A stretch of DNA of 64,000 bases from JAZDFC01 sp043808235 (GTDB lineage: Bacteria > Bacteroidota > Ignavibacteria > Ignavibacteriales > Melioribacteraceae), in NCBI GenBank assembly GCA_043808235.1, contig JAZDFC010000021.1:1-64000 (forward strand), given 5' to 3'. This document shows positions 1 to 8,205 of the stretch, piece by piece. Under the pieces are notes generated by a model. It had not been told where the DNA came from. It saw only the letters and a list, made by a program, of their open reading frames with translations, and did no database searches. The first letter of the stretch is position 1, and the number at the start of each line of letters is the position of its first letter. The position numbers and the translations under genes were made by a program.

Positions 1-1
1 T

Positions 2-799
2 ATAGTTACTACGAAATATTCATTACACGGCAACATAGTATTTACTCCCGACGGTAACGAAGCATATTGGTCGGGCTGGTATCCTTCAAAAAATTCCACC
101 GAAGAAAAACAGCAAATTCTTACAACGAGACTTGAAGATGGCAAATGGTGTAAACCCGAACTTGCATCTTTCTCTGAAATTGGATTTGACGATGATTGTC
201 CGTACGTATCTCCTGACGGGAATAAACTCTTCTTCCTTTCAAAAAGACCTTTAAAACCTGGTGAAGAGAATTCCACAAAAGAAAATATTTGGTATCTTAC
301 AAGGGAAGGTAATGGCTGGTCAAATCCGACACCTGTTGAAGCGGTAAATTCCCTCAATTTGCACTGGCAGGTTTCTGCGGATAAAAAGGGTAATCTTTAT
401 TTTGGCGCAAGAGACCCCGAAGGAATTAATTTCGGAGAAATCTTTTGTTCTCGATTTGTAAATGGGAATTATACTACGCCCGAAAAATTAGGCGCCGCTA
501 TCAATTCCGAAAATTCGGAGGGGCAGCCAAATATATCCCCGGATGGAGATTATATTCTTTTTGACCGGGCTTCAAGACAGGGACATCAAATGGGAATTTT
601 TATCAGTTTCCTCAAGAGTGACGGTTCATGGACAGAAGCTAAATCAATTGCCGATACGGCGAAAATCAATCCGGTTTGCCAATGCTGTTATGTAACCCAT
701 GATGGAAAATATCTGTTTTATATTTCCGGGTATTCAAACGAATGGGGTTCGTTTTGGGTAAACACAGATTTCATTGATAAAATGAGACCGAAAGATTGA
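2..799 (+). CDS. PD40 (WD40-like) beta-propeller protein, 5' end outside window
   Basis: The frame is open from base 2 with no stop to 799, so this is the C-terminal part of a longer gene whose start lies before the window. It shows repeated propeller blades of the TolB/PD40 type: FTPDGNEAYWSG, VSPDGNKLFFLS, ISPDGDYILFD and a final THDGKYLFYISG. PD40 domains form beta-propellers, usually in secreted or periplasmic proteins, and have no fixed enzymatic role. The C-terminus (FWVNTDFIDKM) resembles that of the ankyrin-PD40 protein at 10688-12331 (FWVSTKLIDDL), so the two are probably paralogous over the propeller. The missing N-terminus could carry another domain. The function is not known. Confidence 0.8.
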   Translation: MVTTKYSLHGNIVFTPDGNEAYWSGWYPSKNSTEEKQQILTTRLEDGKWCKPELASFSEIGFDDDCPYVSPDGNKLFFLSKRPLKPGEENSTKENIWYLTREGNGWSNPTPVEAVNSLNLHWQVSADKKGNLYFGARDPEGINFGEIFCSRFVNGNYTTPEKLGAAINSENSEGQPNISPDGDYILFDRASRQGHQMGIFISFLKSDGSWTEAKSIADTAKINPVCQCCYVTHDGKYLFYISGYSNEWGSFWVNTDFIDKMRPKD

Positions 800-872
800 G
801 AAATTGAGACGCAGATTAACTCATGCTAACCGCCCATAAGAGTTTTAATCTGAACCTTTTCGGATAGATAAC

Positions 873-912
873 AGGTAAGCATTAAGAACATTAATGTTCG
901 CAACGCTTACCT
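873..912. terminator. Imperfect 40-bp palindrome between convergent genes
   Basis: Arms of 20 bases begin AGGTAAGC and end GCTTACCT, with a perfect inner palindrome GAACATTAATGTTC at 886-899. Only three positions mismatch. It lies between the stop codons of the PD40 gene (+) and the serine hydrolase gene (-), where a bidirectional terminator is expected. There is no long T-run, so a REP-like repeat is the alternative. Confidence 0.45.
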
Positions 913-952
913 AAATTTTCGCCGGAAAGATTTTAATCGTAAACAGAAAAAT

Positions 953-2161
953 TTATTTTAGGTATTCCTGCACAAGCGAGGAAATAATTTCCATGCTTAG
1001 CAATTCACCCATTGCGCCATTCGACATTATCAAAAATCCAATGCCTTTGTTCGGCCATCCGATTAACCAGCTTATCATCCCGGGATAGTTATTGCCGGGA
1101 TGCGCAAATTGCAAATCTTCCCCGCTGCCGTTGAGCAGACAACCGAGACCCATTCCGAGAGGCACTCCGAAAATATTTGGATCGAGATCAACTTGTTTTT
1201 CAAATATTTGCGCTGCTGTTTTTGATGAGATTATTTTATTCGATTTGCCGGTAAATGCGAGCATCAGTTCTAATGTTAGTTTTGCCAAATCCGTAGGCGT
1301 TGTTACTAATCCCGCGTGTCCGAGTGCCGTTAAATGCATAGACGGTTCACAGCTTTTTCCTTTTTCGTTATGAGGCATAGCCTCTCTTTTTTTCTGTTCA
1401 TCATTCAACGGATAACTGAATGTACTGTTCTTCATATCAAGCGGCTTAAAAATAATTTCTTCTGTTAAAATTGCGAACGGTTTTCCCGTCGCCTCTTCAA
1501 TCACCAATTGGACTACATCATAGCCAACATTCGAATACATCCATCCGCTTCCCGGCACTGTCTCGGGTATTGCGGGTTTATTAAGCGCCGGAGATTTTCC
1601 ATTCAATACATCAAGCAATGTTGGGTAGCCAACAGTTTCATCATAATCAAAATTTGTCATCGGTAAGCCAGCCTGATGTGTTAACAACCGACGGAGTGTT
1701 ACTTTTTCATTTTTTGTAAATTCATTCTCGGGCACTTGCCACGATTTCAAATATTTATTTACATCCTCATCCAAACTCAGCATTCCTTTTTCAACAAGAA
1801 TTAGAGCCATTACCGCTGTTAACAGTTTACTTGTCGATGCAGCTTCGAAGTAAGTTTCTGTTGTTACCGGTGCGCCGTTGTTTACATCCATTGTGCCGTA
1901 AGCTTTCGCCCATTCGATTTGGTAATTGCTGATTACGGCGATGCTTACTCCGGGAACTTTATAGATTGCCATCCTATCGGCAAGTTTTAATGGATTGGCA
2001 AGCTGCGCGCTGTCGGGATAAAACATACCTCCAACAGATTTAAATTCGATGAGACTGTTTTCGATTTTATTGATTTTTTCATTTACATCTTTTCCAATCT
2101 CTTGAGCAAAGCAATAGTTTATGAGTAAAAAGTAAATTATTGTGAGTATATATTTTTTCAT
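953..2161 (-). CDS. Serine hydrolase, beta-lactamase / class C PBP family
   Basis: This 402-residue protein has an N-terminal signal peptide (about residues 1-20, ending CFAQ), so it is exported. It has the beta-lactamase-like serine hydrolase fold: an SxxK motif (S109-T-S-K112, where Ser109 is the expected nucleophile) and a YxN motif (Y-S-N in GWMYSNVGYD). A glycine-rich C-terminal segment (FAHPGNNYPG) carries HPG in the place usually occupied by the KTG box. The family includes class C beta-lactamases, DD-peptidases and esterases (EstB type), and sequence alone does not fix the substrate. An AAAGGAT ribosome site precedes the ATG. It is followed 63 bp upstream by an S41 protease gene on the same strand, so the two may be co-transcribed. 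Confidence 0.88.
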   Translation of the reverse strand: MKKYILTIIYFLLINYCFAQEIGKDVNEKINKIENSLIEFKSVGGMFYPDSAQLANPLKLADRMAIYKVPGVSIAVISNYQIEWAKAYGTMDVNNGAPVTTETYFEAASTSKLLTAVMALILVEKGMLSLDEDVNKYLKSWQVPENEFTKNEKVTLRRLLTHQAGLPMTNFDYDETVGYPTLLDVLNGKSPALNKPAIPETVPGSGWMYSNVGYDVVQLVIEEATGKPFAILTEEIIFKPLDMKNSTFSYPLNDEQKKREAMPHNEKGKSCEPSMHLTALGHAGLVTTPTDLAKLTLELMLAFTGKSNKIISSKTAAQIFEKQVDLDPNIFGVPLGMGLGCLLNGSGEDLQFAHPGNNYPGMISWLIGWPNKGIGFLIMSNGAMGELLSMEIISSLVQEYLK

Positions 2162-2224
2162 ATCAGTATCCTTTGTTTTTTGATTTTGACTGAATTAATT
2201 TCTGTGGGTTACAAATTCTCATAA

Positions 2225-3589
2225 CTATTTGTTTTTGTACTTATGCCAATTATTAAGAACCTCAATAGACTTTTCCAGAACAACATCTTTTTGTTCAATA
2301 ATGTCCATTCGGGAAGGTTTAATAAAAATATCAGGTTCAATACCAAATCCAACAAACTCACGCTCATCGGGATAAGTATTTTTTACGGAGCAGACATAAA
2401 GGGTAGCTCCTCCAGGCAAGTTTGTTATTAATGGCTGCCCGGTGCTGCCGCCGGTTTTTTCTCCAACTAATAACGCTCGGCGGGAATAATCAAGCGGCAC
2501 AATGAAATCTTCGGCAGCGCTGAAAGTATTAGCGCCTATAAGTATTACTAAAGGGCCCAAATATTTTTTCCCATCGGAGGGTTCAATCACCGTCGTGCTT
2601 CCTTCATACCATTCTTCCGGTATTCCCCATGCTGCATAGGCAGGTAAGTATTTTCTTGTTTTCCATCTTTCGGTTTCAACCGGCGTGCTTATCAAATGCG
2701 AAATAATTTTGTATGCATTTGAGTTATTTCCTCCATAGTTATAACGAACATCCAGAATTACTCCTTTTACGGAATTTAGATTTAGCTTATCCAGTTCAGT
2801 AGTAAATTCCTCAACTAATTGATCCAATTGAAATGTGGACAATTTGAAATACAGTATGCTATCACTTAATAACTTTGTTTCCACAAGCGGCATGTAATCG
2901 AAAATCCGAAAACTGAATGATGCGCTGGTGGCGTTTCTTGTTAACTCAACATTACTGACTTTATTTTCCATATCCTTCAACTTGAGTTTGACTTTTGTGT
3001 TGGTTGGTCCGTTTAGCAGCATAAATAGGCCAAACGCTTCGCGGGATTGTTTTGTGCTTCCCGTATAATATTTTACCACGTTGTTATTGAAATAATCTGT
3101 CACCGGGATATTGTCTCCTACTTCAATCAATTCAAGCCCCGGATATAAATTTTGATTTCGGGTCTCCTCCGAATCCCCCACTCGCACAAGTATGAATTTA
3201 TCATCAATCATTTGAAACTCAACCGGCGGATTATCGAGTTGTCCATTGAACGCACCTGGAGGCATAATGAAAGTATGCCCATCATTCAAAAGCGCAACCA
3301 GCTCGCGAAGAACCAAATAATATTCCTCCCAATTTTTGGCAGCAATAACTTTTGGAATCGCAGACCGCACAACTTCATCCCAATTTAGATTTGGTAAGCG
3401 TTCGAAATAAACAAAATTGTATTTTACCGCCGACCATGTTTCCATTAGTCCCCAAATTCGTTGATTGCATGTTTGATCCCAGTCGTCATTTTCGCCCTGG
3501 GCAAGAATTTTTTGATTCAGAATGAATGTTAGAGTTAGCACTATTGATAACCTAATCAGACCGAAATAAAACATCTGTAGTTTTTTCAT
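2225..3589 (-). CDS. S41 family C-terminal processing peptidase-like protein
   Basis: About 454 residues with a signal peptide ending near ILAQ. The C-terminal half carries the S41 (tail-specific protease) core: a GVILDVRYNYGG strand, the nucleophile segment GANTFSAAEDF with the catalytic serine, and VGEKTGGSTGQP following. Family members cleave at exposed C-termini in the periplasm. The central region around residues 125-200 is where a PDZ-like domain would lie, but the match is weak. Two in-frame ATGs lie six bases apart. The second (3589) is preferred because it gives MKKLQ and better spacing from an AAAGAGAA element. It probably shares a transcript with the serine hydrolase downstream. 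Confidence 0.85.
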   Translation of the reverse strand: MKKLQMFYFGLIRLSIVLTLTFILNQKILAQGENDDWDQTCNQRIWGLMETWSAVKYNFVYFERLPNLNWDEVVRSAIPKVIAAKNWEEYYLVLRELVALLNDGHTFIMPPGAFNGQLDNPPVEFQMIDDKFILVRVGDSEETRNQNLYPGLELIEVGDNIPVTDYFNNNVVKYYTGSTKQSREAFGLFMLLNGPTNTKVKLKLKDMENKVSNVELTRNATSASFSFRIFDYMPLVETKLLSDSILYFKLSTFQLDQLVEEFTTELDKLNLNSVKGVILDVRYNYGGNNSNAYKIISHLISTPVETERWKTRKYLPAYAAWGIPEEWYEGSTTVIEPSDGKKYLGPLVILIGANTFSAAEDFIVPLDYSRRALLVGEKTGGSTGQPLITNLPGGATLYVCSVKNTYPDEREFVGFGIEPDIFIKPSRMDIIEQKDVVLEKSIEVLNNWHKYKNK

Positions 3590-3699
3590 ATACATTTCTC
3601 TTTATTTGCTGTTCATTTATTTAACTGCCGGGTCTAATCCTTATTACAAAAAACCATTTTAATTTGGCAGAAATGTTTTAGATTTTTGTGGTGTATATT

Positions 3700-3707
3700 T
3701 AGCTTTG
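3700..3707 (+). promoter_or_regulatory. Candidate Bacteroidota -7 box (TAnnTTTG)
   Basis: TAGCTTTG matches the TAnnTTTG consensus of primary-sigma promoters in Bacteroidota and lies 65 bases before the LuxR-type gene at 3773. The -33 element is weak, so this is only a candidate. Confidence 0.3.
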
Positions 3708-3772
3708 ATTCCTTGTGAATTCAATCCTACAGATGTAGTGTTTTTAATAAATATCGAGTCGGCAAATAATTT

Positions 3773-4723
3773 ATGCTGCAGTTAGCCCATTTTCTGCTTT
3801 TTTTCGTTTTTGCAATCGGACTTGTTGTGATTTTTGTAGCTGTCCAGCTTTACAAAAAATACCGGTTGAAGTACCTTCTATCCAATGTTTATATGTTGGC
3901 GGGCTTTAATCTTCTTTCATTTTCAAATGCGGTTGAAACATTTATAAAGTTAACTGTACCCGAGAAATATTTCCCCTTTGTATTCGACCGGTTTTCTACC
4001 GTGGCTTTGTTTGTTCTGCCGTTGATAATAATTTTTTCGACCTATCATTTTATAATTGTTATATACGGATTAATTAATAAACCTTTGTCCTCGTATATTA
4101 AAATAACAGCTATTGGATTATCCGTACTCTTTATTATTATCCAAATAATTTACTTCATCGCCCCCGGTAGTTTGCCGAATACCCAATATTACTCTTTGAT
4201 ATTTATAAACATGCTTTTCTTTTTGGTAACGGGATTTTCAGTTACCCGGATATTCCCTTTTGCCTTCCAAATTAAGCACAAAGAAAGAAAAAGAGCTCTT
4301 ACTCTATTTGCCGGCACTGTTCTTTTTTTCATATTAACAATGTTATTTCTAACAGTTGGCGCGTTAAATAGCTGGATTTCAGGCGATGTACAAATTGCTG
4401 TTCTGAACATCTCGATATTGATTTTCAATCCTGCCATTGTAATATTTTTTAAACGGTATCACCAAAATTACATATCAATTGAAAGCCCGGGTATAGAAGA
4501 GCTAATAGACAAATACAAAATATCCAAACGTGAAAGAGATATTATTCAACTTGTGAGCAAGGGGAAGAGCAACAAAGAAATTGCCGCGGAATTGTTTATT
4601 ACTGCGGTTACCGTTAGAGACCACCTTTCAAACATATACCGAAAAACAAATGTTAAAACCCGTCTGCAGCTATCCAATCTTTTTCAACAAGCCGGTGGAT
4701 TGGATTACTCCCAAAGCGAATGA
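3773..4723 (+). CDS. Membrane-bound LuxR-type transcriptional regulator (about 7 TM + HTH)
   Basis: 316 residues. Residues 1 to about 228 are hydrophobic and can be read as seven membrane helices (approximately 5-25, 34-57, 70-98, 107-131, 140-163, 175-200, 205-226). Residues 240-305 form a LuxR/GerE-type helix-turn-helix (ISKRERDIIQLVSKGKSNKE, then EIAAELFITAVTVRDHL). There is no receiver or PAS domain. It is therefore a one-component regulator whose sensing part sits in the cytoplasmic membrane and whose DNA-binding part faces the cytoplasm. The gene faces a paralog of the same architecture at 4982-5929. A TAGCTTTG element at 3700-3707 could be a Bacteroidota-type -7 promoter box. The ligand and targets are unknown. 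Confidence 0.85.
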   Translation: MLQLAHFLLFFVFAIGLVVIFVAVQLYKKYRLKYLLSNVYMLAGFNLLSFSNAVETFIKLTVPEKYFPFVFDRFSTVALFVLPLIIIFSTYHFIIVIYGLINKPLSSYIKITAIGLSVLFIIIQIIYFIAPGSLPNTQYYSLIFINMLFFLVTGFSVTRIFPFAFQIKHKERKRALTLFAGTVLFFILTMLFLTVGALNSWISGDVQIAVLNISILIFNPAIVIFFKRYHQNYISIESPGIEELIDKYKISKRERDIIQLVSKGKSNKEIAAELFITAVTVRDHLSNIYRKTNVKTRLQLSNLFQQAGGLDYSQSE

Positions 4724-4981
4724 GTGCAAGTTTTCTTTCATCATTTTGCATCGAACCAGATATTAGAAAAAAGCGATCCTAAGAAGACAATTTCCGTAAT
4801 TATTAAAAAAGTCTTTGAGAAACTGATTGTTGTAATTTTGACGATGCGTGACGACTAAGAAATCTTAATGCATTCAATGACTGAATGACAAAAGGTGTTT
4901 TTCAGAAATTTCTAACAGATGACGGGAGTAAAAGTATAGCAAAACAATGCTTCGCAAAATGGTCTTAGTTTCATCGAAGAA

Positions 4982-5929
4982 TTAAAACAACTTTGCCAAT
5001 TGCGTTCTATTTTTGATTCCGATTTTTTTATAAATTTTATAAAGATGGTCTTTCACTGTTCCGAGAGAAATAAATAATTCATCTGCAATTTCCTGGTTTG
5101 ATTTGCCGGAACAAACGAGGTGAATCACTTCCAATTCACGTTTAGAAATTTGATACTTTACAGCAAGTTCATCTTCGGAAAATTTGTTCGCTTCAACAGC
5201 CGGCTTTCCATTTTCAAGATGCTTATAATAATTTATCACCCAGAAAAGGGTTATTGCATTGAAAAGGAAATCCAGAAAATTGAGACCAAATTGAGTTACA
5301 ATTCGCGGTGTCATTCTTAAAGGATAAGCATTCACATAGGCTAATAAACTGATTGCCGAATAAACTATGAACAGCAATCCAAAAACTTTCAGAGCTTTGT
5401 ATTTGTTGTTAGCCGGGGCTGCCGCCGATTTTCTATAAAGATATATTGAATATCCAAGACTGATGGTAAAAATGGAATAACCGAATATGATCGAGACCAA
5501 GCCATGTACGATTGGGAAAATGTTGAATGCCGATGACAAATAGAATAAACCCAGGAATAATATTGCAATCCCCAGCCCGATATTGAACCAGCGCTTGCCT
5601 TTCAATTCCACCGCAGTATCTAATGAATTGTATATCATCAGAACAAACGAATAGCACCACAGGACTGCCGCGACAAGATTCGATAAATTAATCACTGTTA
5701 AAAAGTTTGCCGCTAAAGCATTGCCCGATACATCTCTCCAAAAATAGAAATACAAAAAATCCAGCATAGCCGTCAGCAGTACTGCAAGATTGTAAAAAAG
5801 AGCCTGTTGTAAAAACAATTTCCCGAAGGAAGATTGCCTTTCGCTCATCCGTTTCGAAAAATATAAAAGCGCGGTTAATCCGAAAGCGAGATTAAAAAAG
5901 TGAAAAATGATTACGAAACTATTTACCAT
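4982..5929 (-). CDS. Membrane-bound LuxR-type transcriptional regulator (about 7 TM + HTH)
   Basis: From the ATG at 5929 the product is 315 residues, almost the same length as the convergent paralog at 3773-4723. The frame stays open upstream to an ATG at 6055, but those 42 residues are polar and unlike the rest, so the internal start (MVNSFVIIFHFFNL) is chosen. The N-terminal 230 residues contain about seven hydrophobic helices. The C-terminus carries a LuxR HTH (ISKRELEVIHLVCSGKSNQE, then EIADELFISLGTVKDHLYKI). The two HTH regions are clearly homologous while the membrane parts have diverged, which suggests duplication followed by a change of signal. No signal or target can be read from the sequence. 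Confidence 0.83.
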   Translation of the reverse strand: MVNSFVIIFHFFNLAFGLTALLYFSKRMSERQSSFGKLFLQQALFYNLAVLLTAMLDFLYFYFWRDVSGNALAANFLTVINLSNLVAAVLWCYSFVLMIYNSLDTAVELKGKRWFNIGLGIAILFLGLFYLSSAFNIFPIVHGLVSIIFGYSIFTISLGYSIYLYRKSAAAPANNKYKALKVFGLLFIVYSAISLLAYVNAYPLRMTPRIVTQFGLNFLDFLFNAITLFWVINYYKHLENGKPAVEANKFSEDELAVKYQISKRELEVIHLVCSGKSNQEIADELFISLGTVKDHLYKIYKKIGIKNRTQLAKLF

Positions 5930-6175
5930 ATCGTGTATTAGTAGTTGCCGATTTTTCTTTTTAGTTTTAACCGGCGCAATAAAATGATGAAATTCACATT
6001 CAACTAAAGTAAGGTTTGTTGAAAACATGACTTTTGTCGGACTAAAATACAACAACTTTTCTCAAACCTGACTGTCCAAATTACCGAAAAAAGAAATTTA
6101 ATTCATCTTTGATTGTTTTTAGTTTTTGCGCCCGGAACTTTGAACAAAAACTCATTTAACAAAACCGGAGTTGTT

Positions 6176-8035
6176 ATGAAGAACTTAAATTTACAATGGA
6201 TATTGGTTTTCCTCGTTTTCTTTGTTTCATCAACATTTTGTCAGACGGAAGTTATTCCATTCGATTCGGACAAATGGAACTTGCTTGGAGCAGAAAACAC
6301 CGAGTTCCTTGGGCGAAAGTGCTTAAAGGGAATGGCTACATTGAAAGACGCTTCTTTCGAAAACGGCGTAATCGAGGTGGATATGGCTGTGACGGGCGAG
6401 CGTTCCTATCCCGGTATTCTTTTCAGAATGACTGGCGAAAATGAATACGAGAGAATTTATATCCGTCCGCATCTGCCGAAAGTATTTCAAAATGTTATTC
6501 AGTACGAAGGAACTTTCAACGGACTTGATTCATGGCAGTTGTATTATGGACCCGGTAAAACTACGTCTGCTGTTATTCCGGTTGACAAATGGTTCCATGT
6601 AAAAATTGAAGTAAATAAAAATCAAGCGCGCCTTTTTATCGATGATTCGGCAGAACCGGTATTATTCATTACCGATTTGGCTCATGGAATCAGTAAAGGA
6701 ACAATCGGGGTGATGGGACCGAATGACGGCTCGGCATATTTTTCAAATTTTTCATACACAGTTAAAAACGATTTATCCTTTCCTGAAACAAAACCTGCCC
6801 CGCTTCCATTCGGAATGATTACCGATTGGGAATTATCGCAGCCGAAAAAAATCAATGATGTTGATATGGAAGTTCTGCCGGAGGCTCAAGGAATAAAAGA
6901 TTTACTGTGGCAGAAAATTAAAAGTCAGCCGTCGGGTCTCGTGGATATTTCGAGATACTATGGAAGATTAAGCCAGAGCCCGGATATCATTTGGGCGAAA
7001 AAAATTATCAATGCCGATAAAGATGAAACAAGACAATACACGTTTGGATACAGCGATTACATCTACATTTTTCTGAATGGAAAATTATTATTCGGCGGCA
7101 ACAGCGCGTACACATCCCGTGATGCTAACTTCCAGGGCATCGTCGGCTTGAACGATTACATTTTTCTGCCGCTAAAAAAAGGAAAAAATGAATTGGTAAT
7201 TGCAGTTGTGGAAACATTTGGCGGCTGGGGTTTTATGTTCCAGGATGTTGATGCTGTTTACGAGCATCCAGATTTATCGAAACAGTGGGAAATAAAAAAT
7301 AAATTTAAATATCCCGAGTCTGCCGTTTACGATAGGAAGCGGGATGTTATTTACGTTTCAAATTATACCGGTGAATCCAACGGGTTTATTTCAGTTGTGA
7401 ACACAAAAGGGGAGATGGAAAAACCCGATTGGATAACCGGAATTTTACAGCCGACGGGATTATGTATTTATAACGATAAGCTTTACGTCGTTGGAAGATA
7501 TAACCTAATTGAAATCGATTTGGAGAAAGGTCAAGTCTCAAACCGTTTCCAAATTCCATCCCCCGCGTTTCCAAATGATATTGCAAGCGACGGCAACGGT
7601 GCATTTTATATTACAGATAGCAGGAAGAATGTAATTTACAAACTTGAGAATGGAACAATTTCGGAATGGCTGAACAGTGGTGAGCTTTCTCAATCAAACG
7701 GAATAATAGTAGATAAAGATAAAATAATTGTCGGCACTTCCGCTGACGGAAGCATAAAAAGCATTGATATCAATACGAAAGAAATAAAAAATATATTCTC
7801 ACTTGAACCCGGTACTGTAATGGATGGACTTGCGTGCGATGGCAAAGGCAATTATTTAATTACCGACCATGCAGGCAGATTATTCCGTGTTACGCCATCC
7901 GGCAGCGGGGAACTGTTACTCAATACAACAGCACGACCGATAACATTAGCAGATTTCGATTACGTACCGGAGAAAGGACTTTTAATTATTCCGACATTGG
8001 CTGATAACAGGCTGATGATGTACAAAATAAAATGA
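6176..8035 (+). CDS. Secreted multidomain protein: LamG/DUF1080-like + beta-sandwich + NHL/SMP-30-type propeller
   Basis: 619 residues from ATG 6176, which has a GGAG five bases upstream. An open upstream extension to 6113 adds 21 residues that would bury the signal peptide (MKNLNLQWILVFLVFFVSST). After the signal come three parts. Residues about 25-210 form a concanavalin-like domain resembling 3-keto-disaccharide hydrolase (DUF1080) folds. Residues about 220-400 form a beta-sandwich with a carbohydrate-binding look (YSDYIYIFLNGKLLFGG). Residues about 410-619 form an NHL/SMP-30-like propeller (LYVVGRYNLIEID, FYITDSRKNVIYKL, YLITDHAGRLFRV). Binding or hydrolysis of a sugar or lactone outside the cell is plausible, but no catalytic residue can be assigned. 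A strong hairpin follows, so it is probably monocistronic. Confidence 0.75.
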   Translation: MKNLNLQWILVFLVFFVSSTFCQTEVIPFDSDKWNLLGAENTEFLGRKCLKGMATLKDASFENGVIEVDMAVTGERSYPGILFRMTGENEYERIYIRPHLPKVFQNVIQYEGTFNGLDSWQLYYGPGKTTSAVIPVDKWFHVKIEVNKNQARLFIDDSAEPVLFITDLAHGISKGTIGVMGPNDGSAYFSNFSYTVKNDLSFPETKPAPLPFGMITDWELSQPKKINDVDMEVLPEAQGIKDLLWQKIKSQPSGLVDISRYYGRLSQSPDIIWAKKIINADKDETRQYTFGYSDYIYIFLNGKLLFGGNSAYTSRDANFQGIVGLNDYIFLPLKKGKNELVIAVVETFGGWGFMFQDVDAVYEHPDLSKQWEIKNKFKYPESAVYDRKRDVIYVSNYTGESNGFISVVNTKGEMEKPDWITGILQPTGLCIYNDKLYVVGRYNLIEIDLEKGQVSNRFQIPSPAFPNDIASDGNGAFYITDSRKNVIYKLENGTISEWLNSGELSQSNGIIVDKDKIIVGTSADGSIKSIDINTKEIKNIFSLEPGTVMDGLACDGKGNYLITDHAGRLFRVTPSGSGELLLNTTARPITLADFDYVPEKGLLIIPTLADNRLMMYKIK

Positions 8036-8088
8036 ACTTTTTGATTTTACTTGTCAAGAATAATCGAATGAAAACTTGGGGGAGTTAA

Positions 8089-8129
8089 AAAGGAACTTTA
8101 GTTTGGGGAAGCCTAAACGAAGTTCCTTT
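8089..8129 (+). terminator. Rho-independent-type hairpin
   Basis: The arms AAAGGAACTT and AAGTTCCTTT pair perfectly, with an inner GTTT/AAAC stem, and the second arm ends in a short T-stretch (CCTTTC). It sits 54 bp after the stop of the propeller gene and before the MBL-TPR gene, and so separates two transcription units. Confidence 0.7.
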
Positions 8130-8205
8130 CTAAATTTCTCCGTTACGATGAAGTCGAGATGAAAACAAATACAATTGAAAATATTCCAAATCATAGGAAG
8201 ACAAA

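Noticed and set aside
5930..6055. Upstream 42 codons as the real N-terminus of the second membrane LuxR protein
   Set aside because: The residues are polar and unlike the paralog, which starts directly with the first TM helix.
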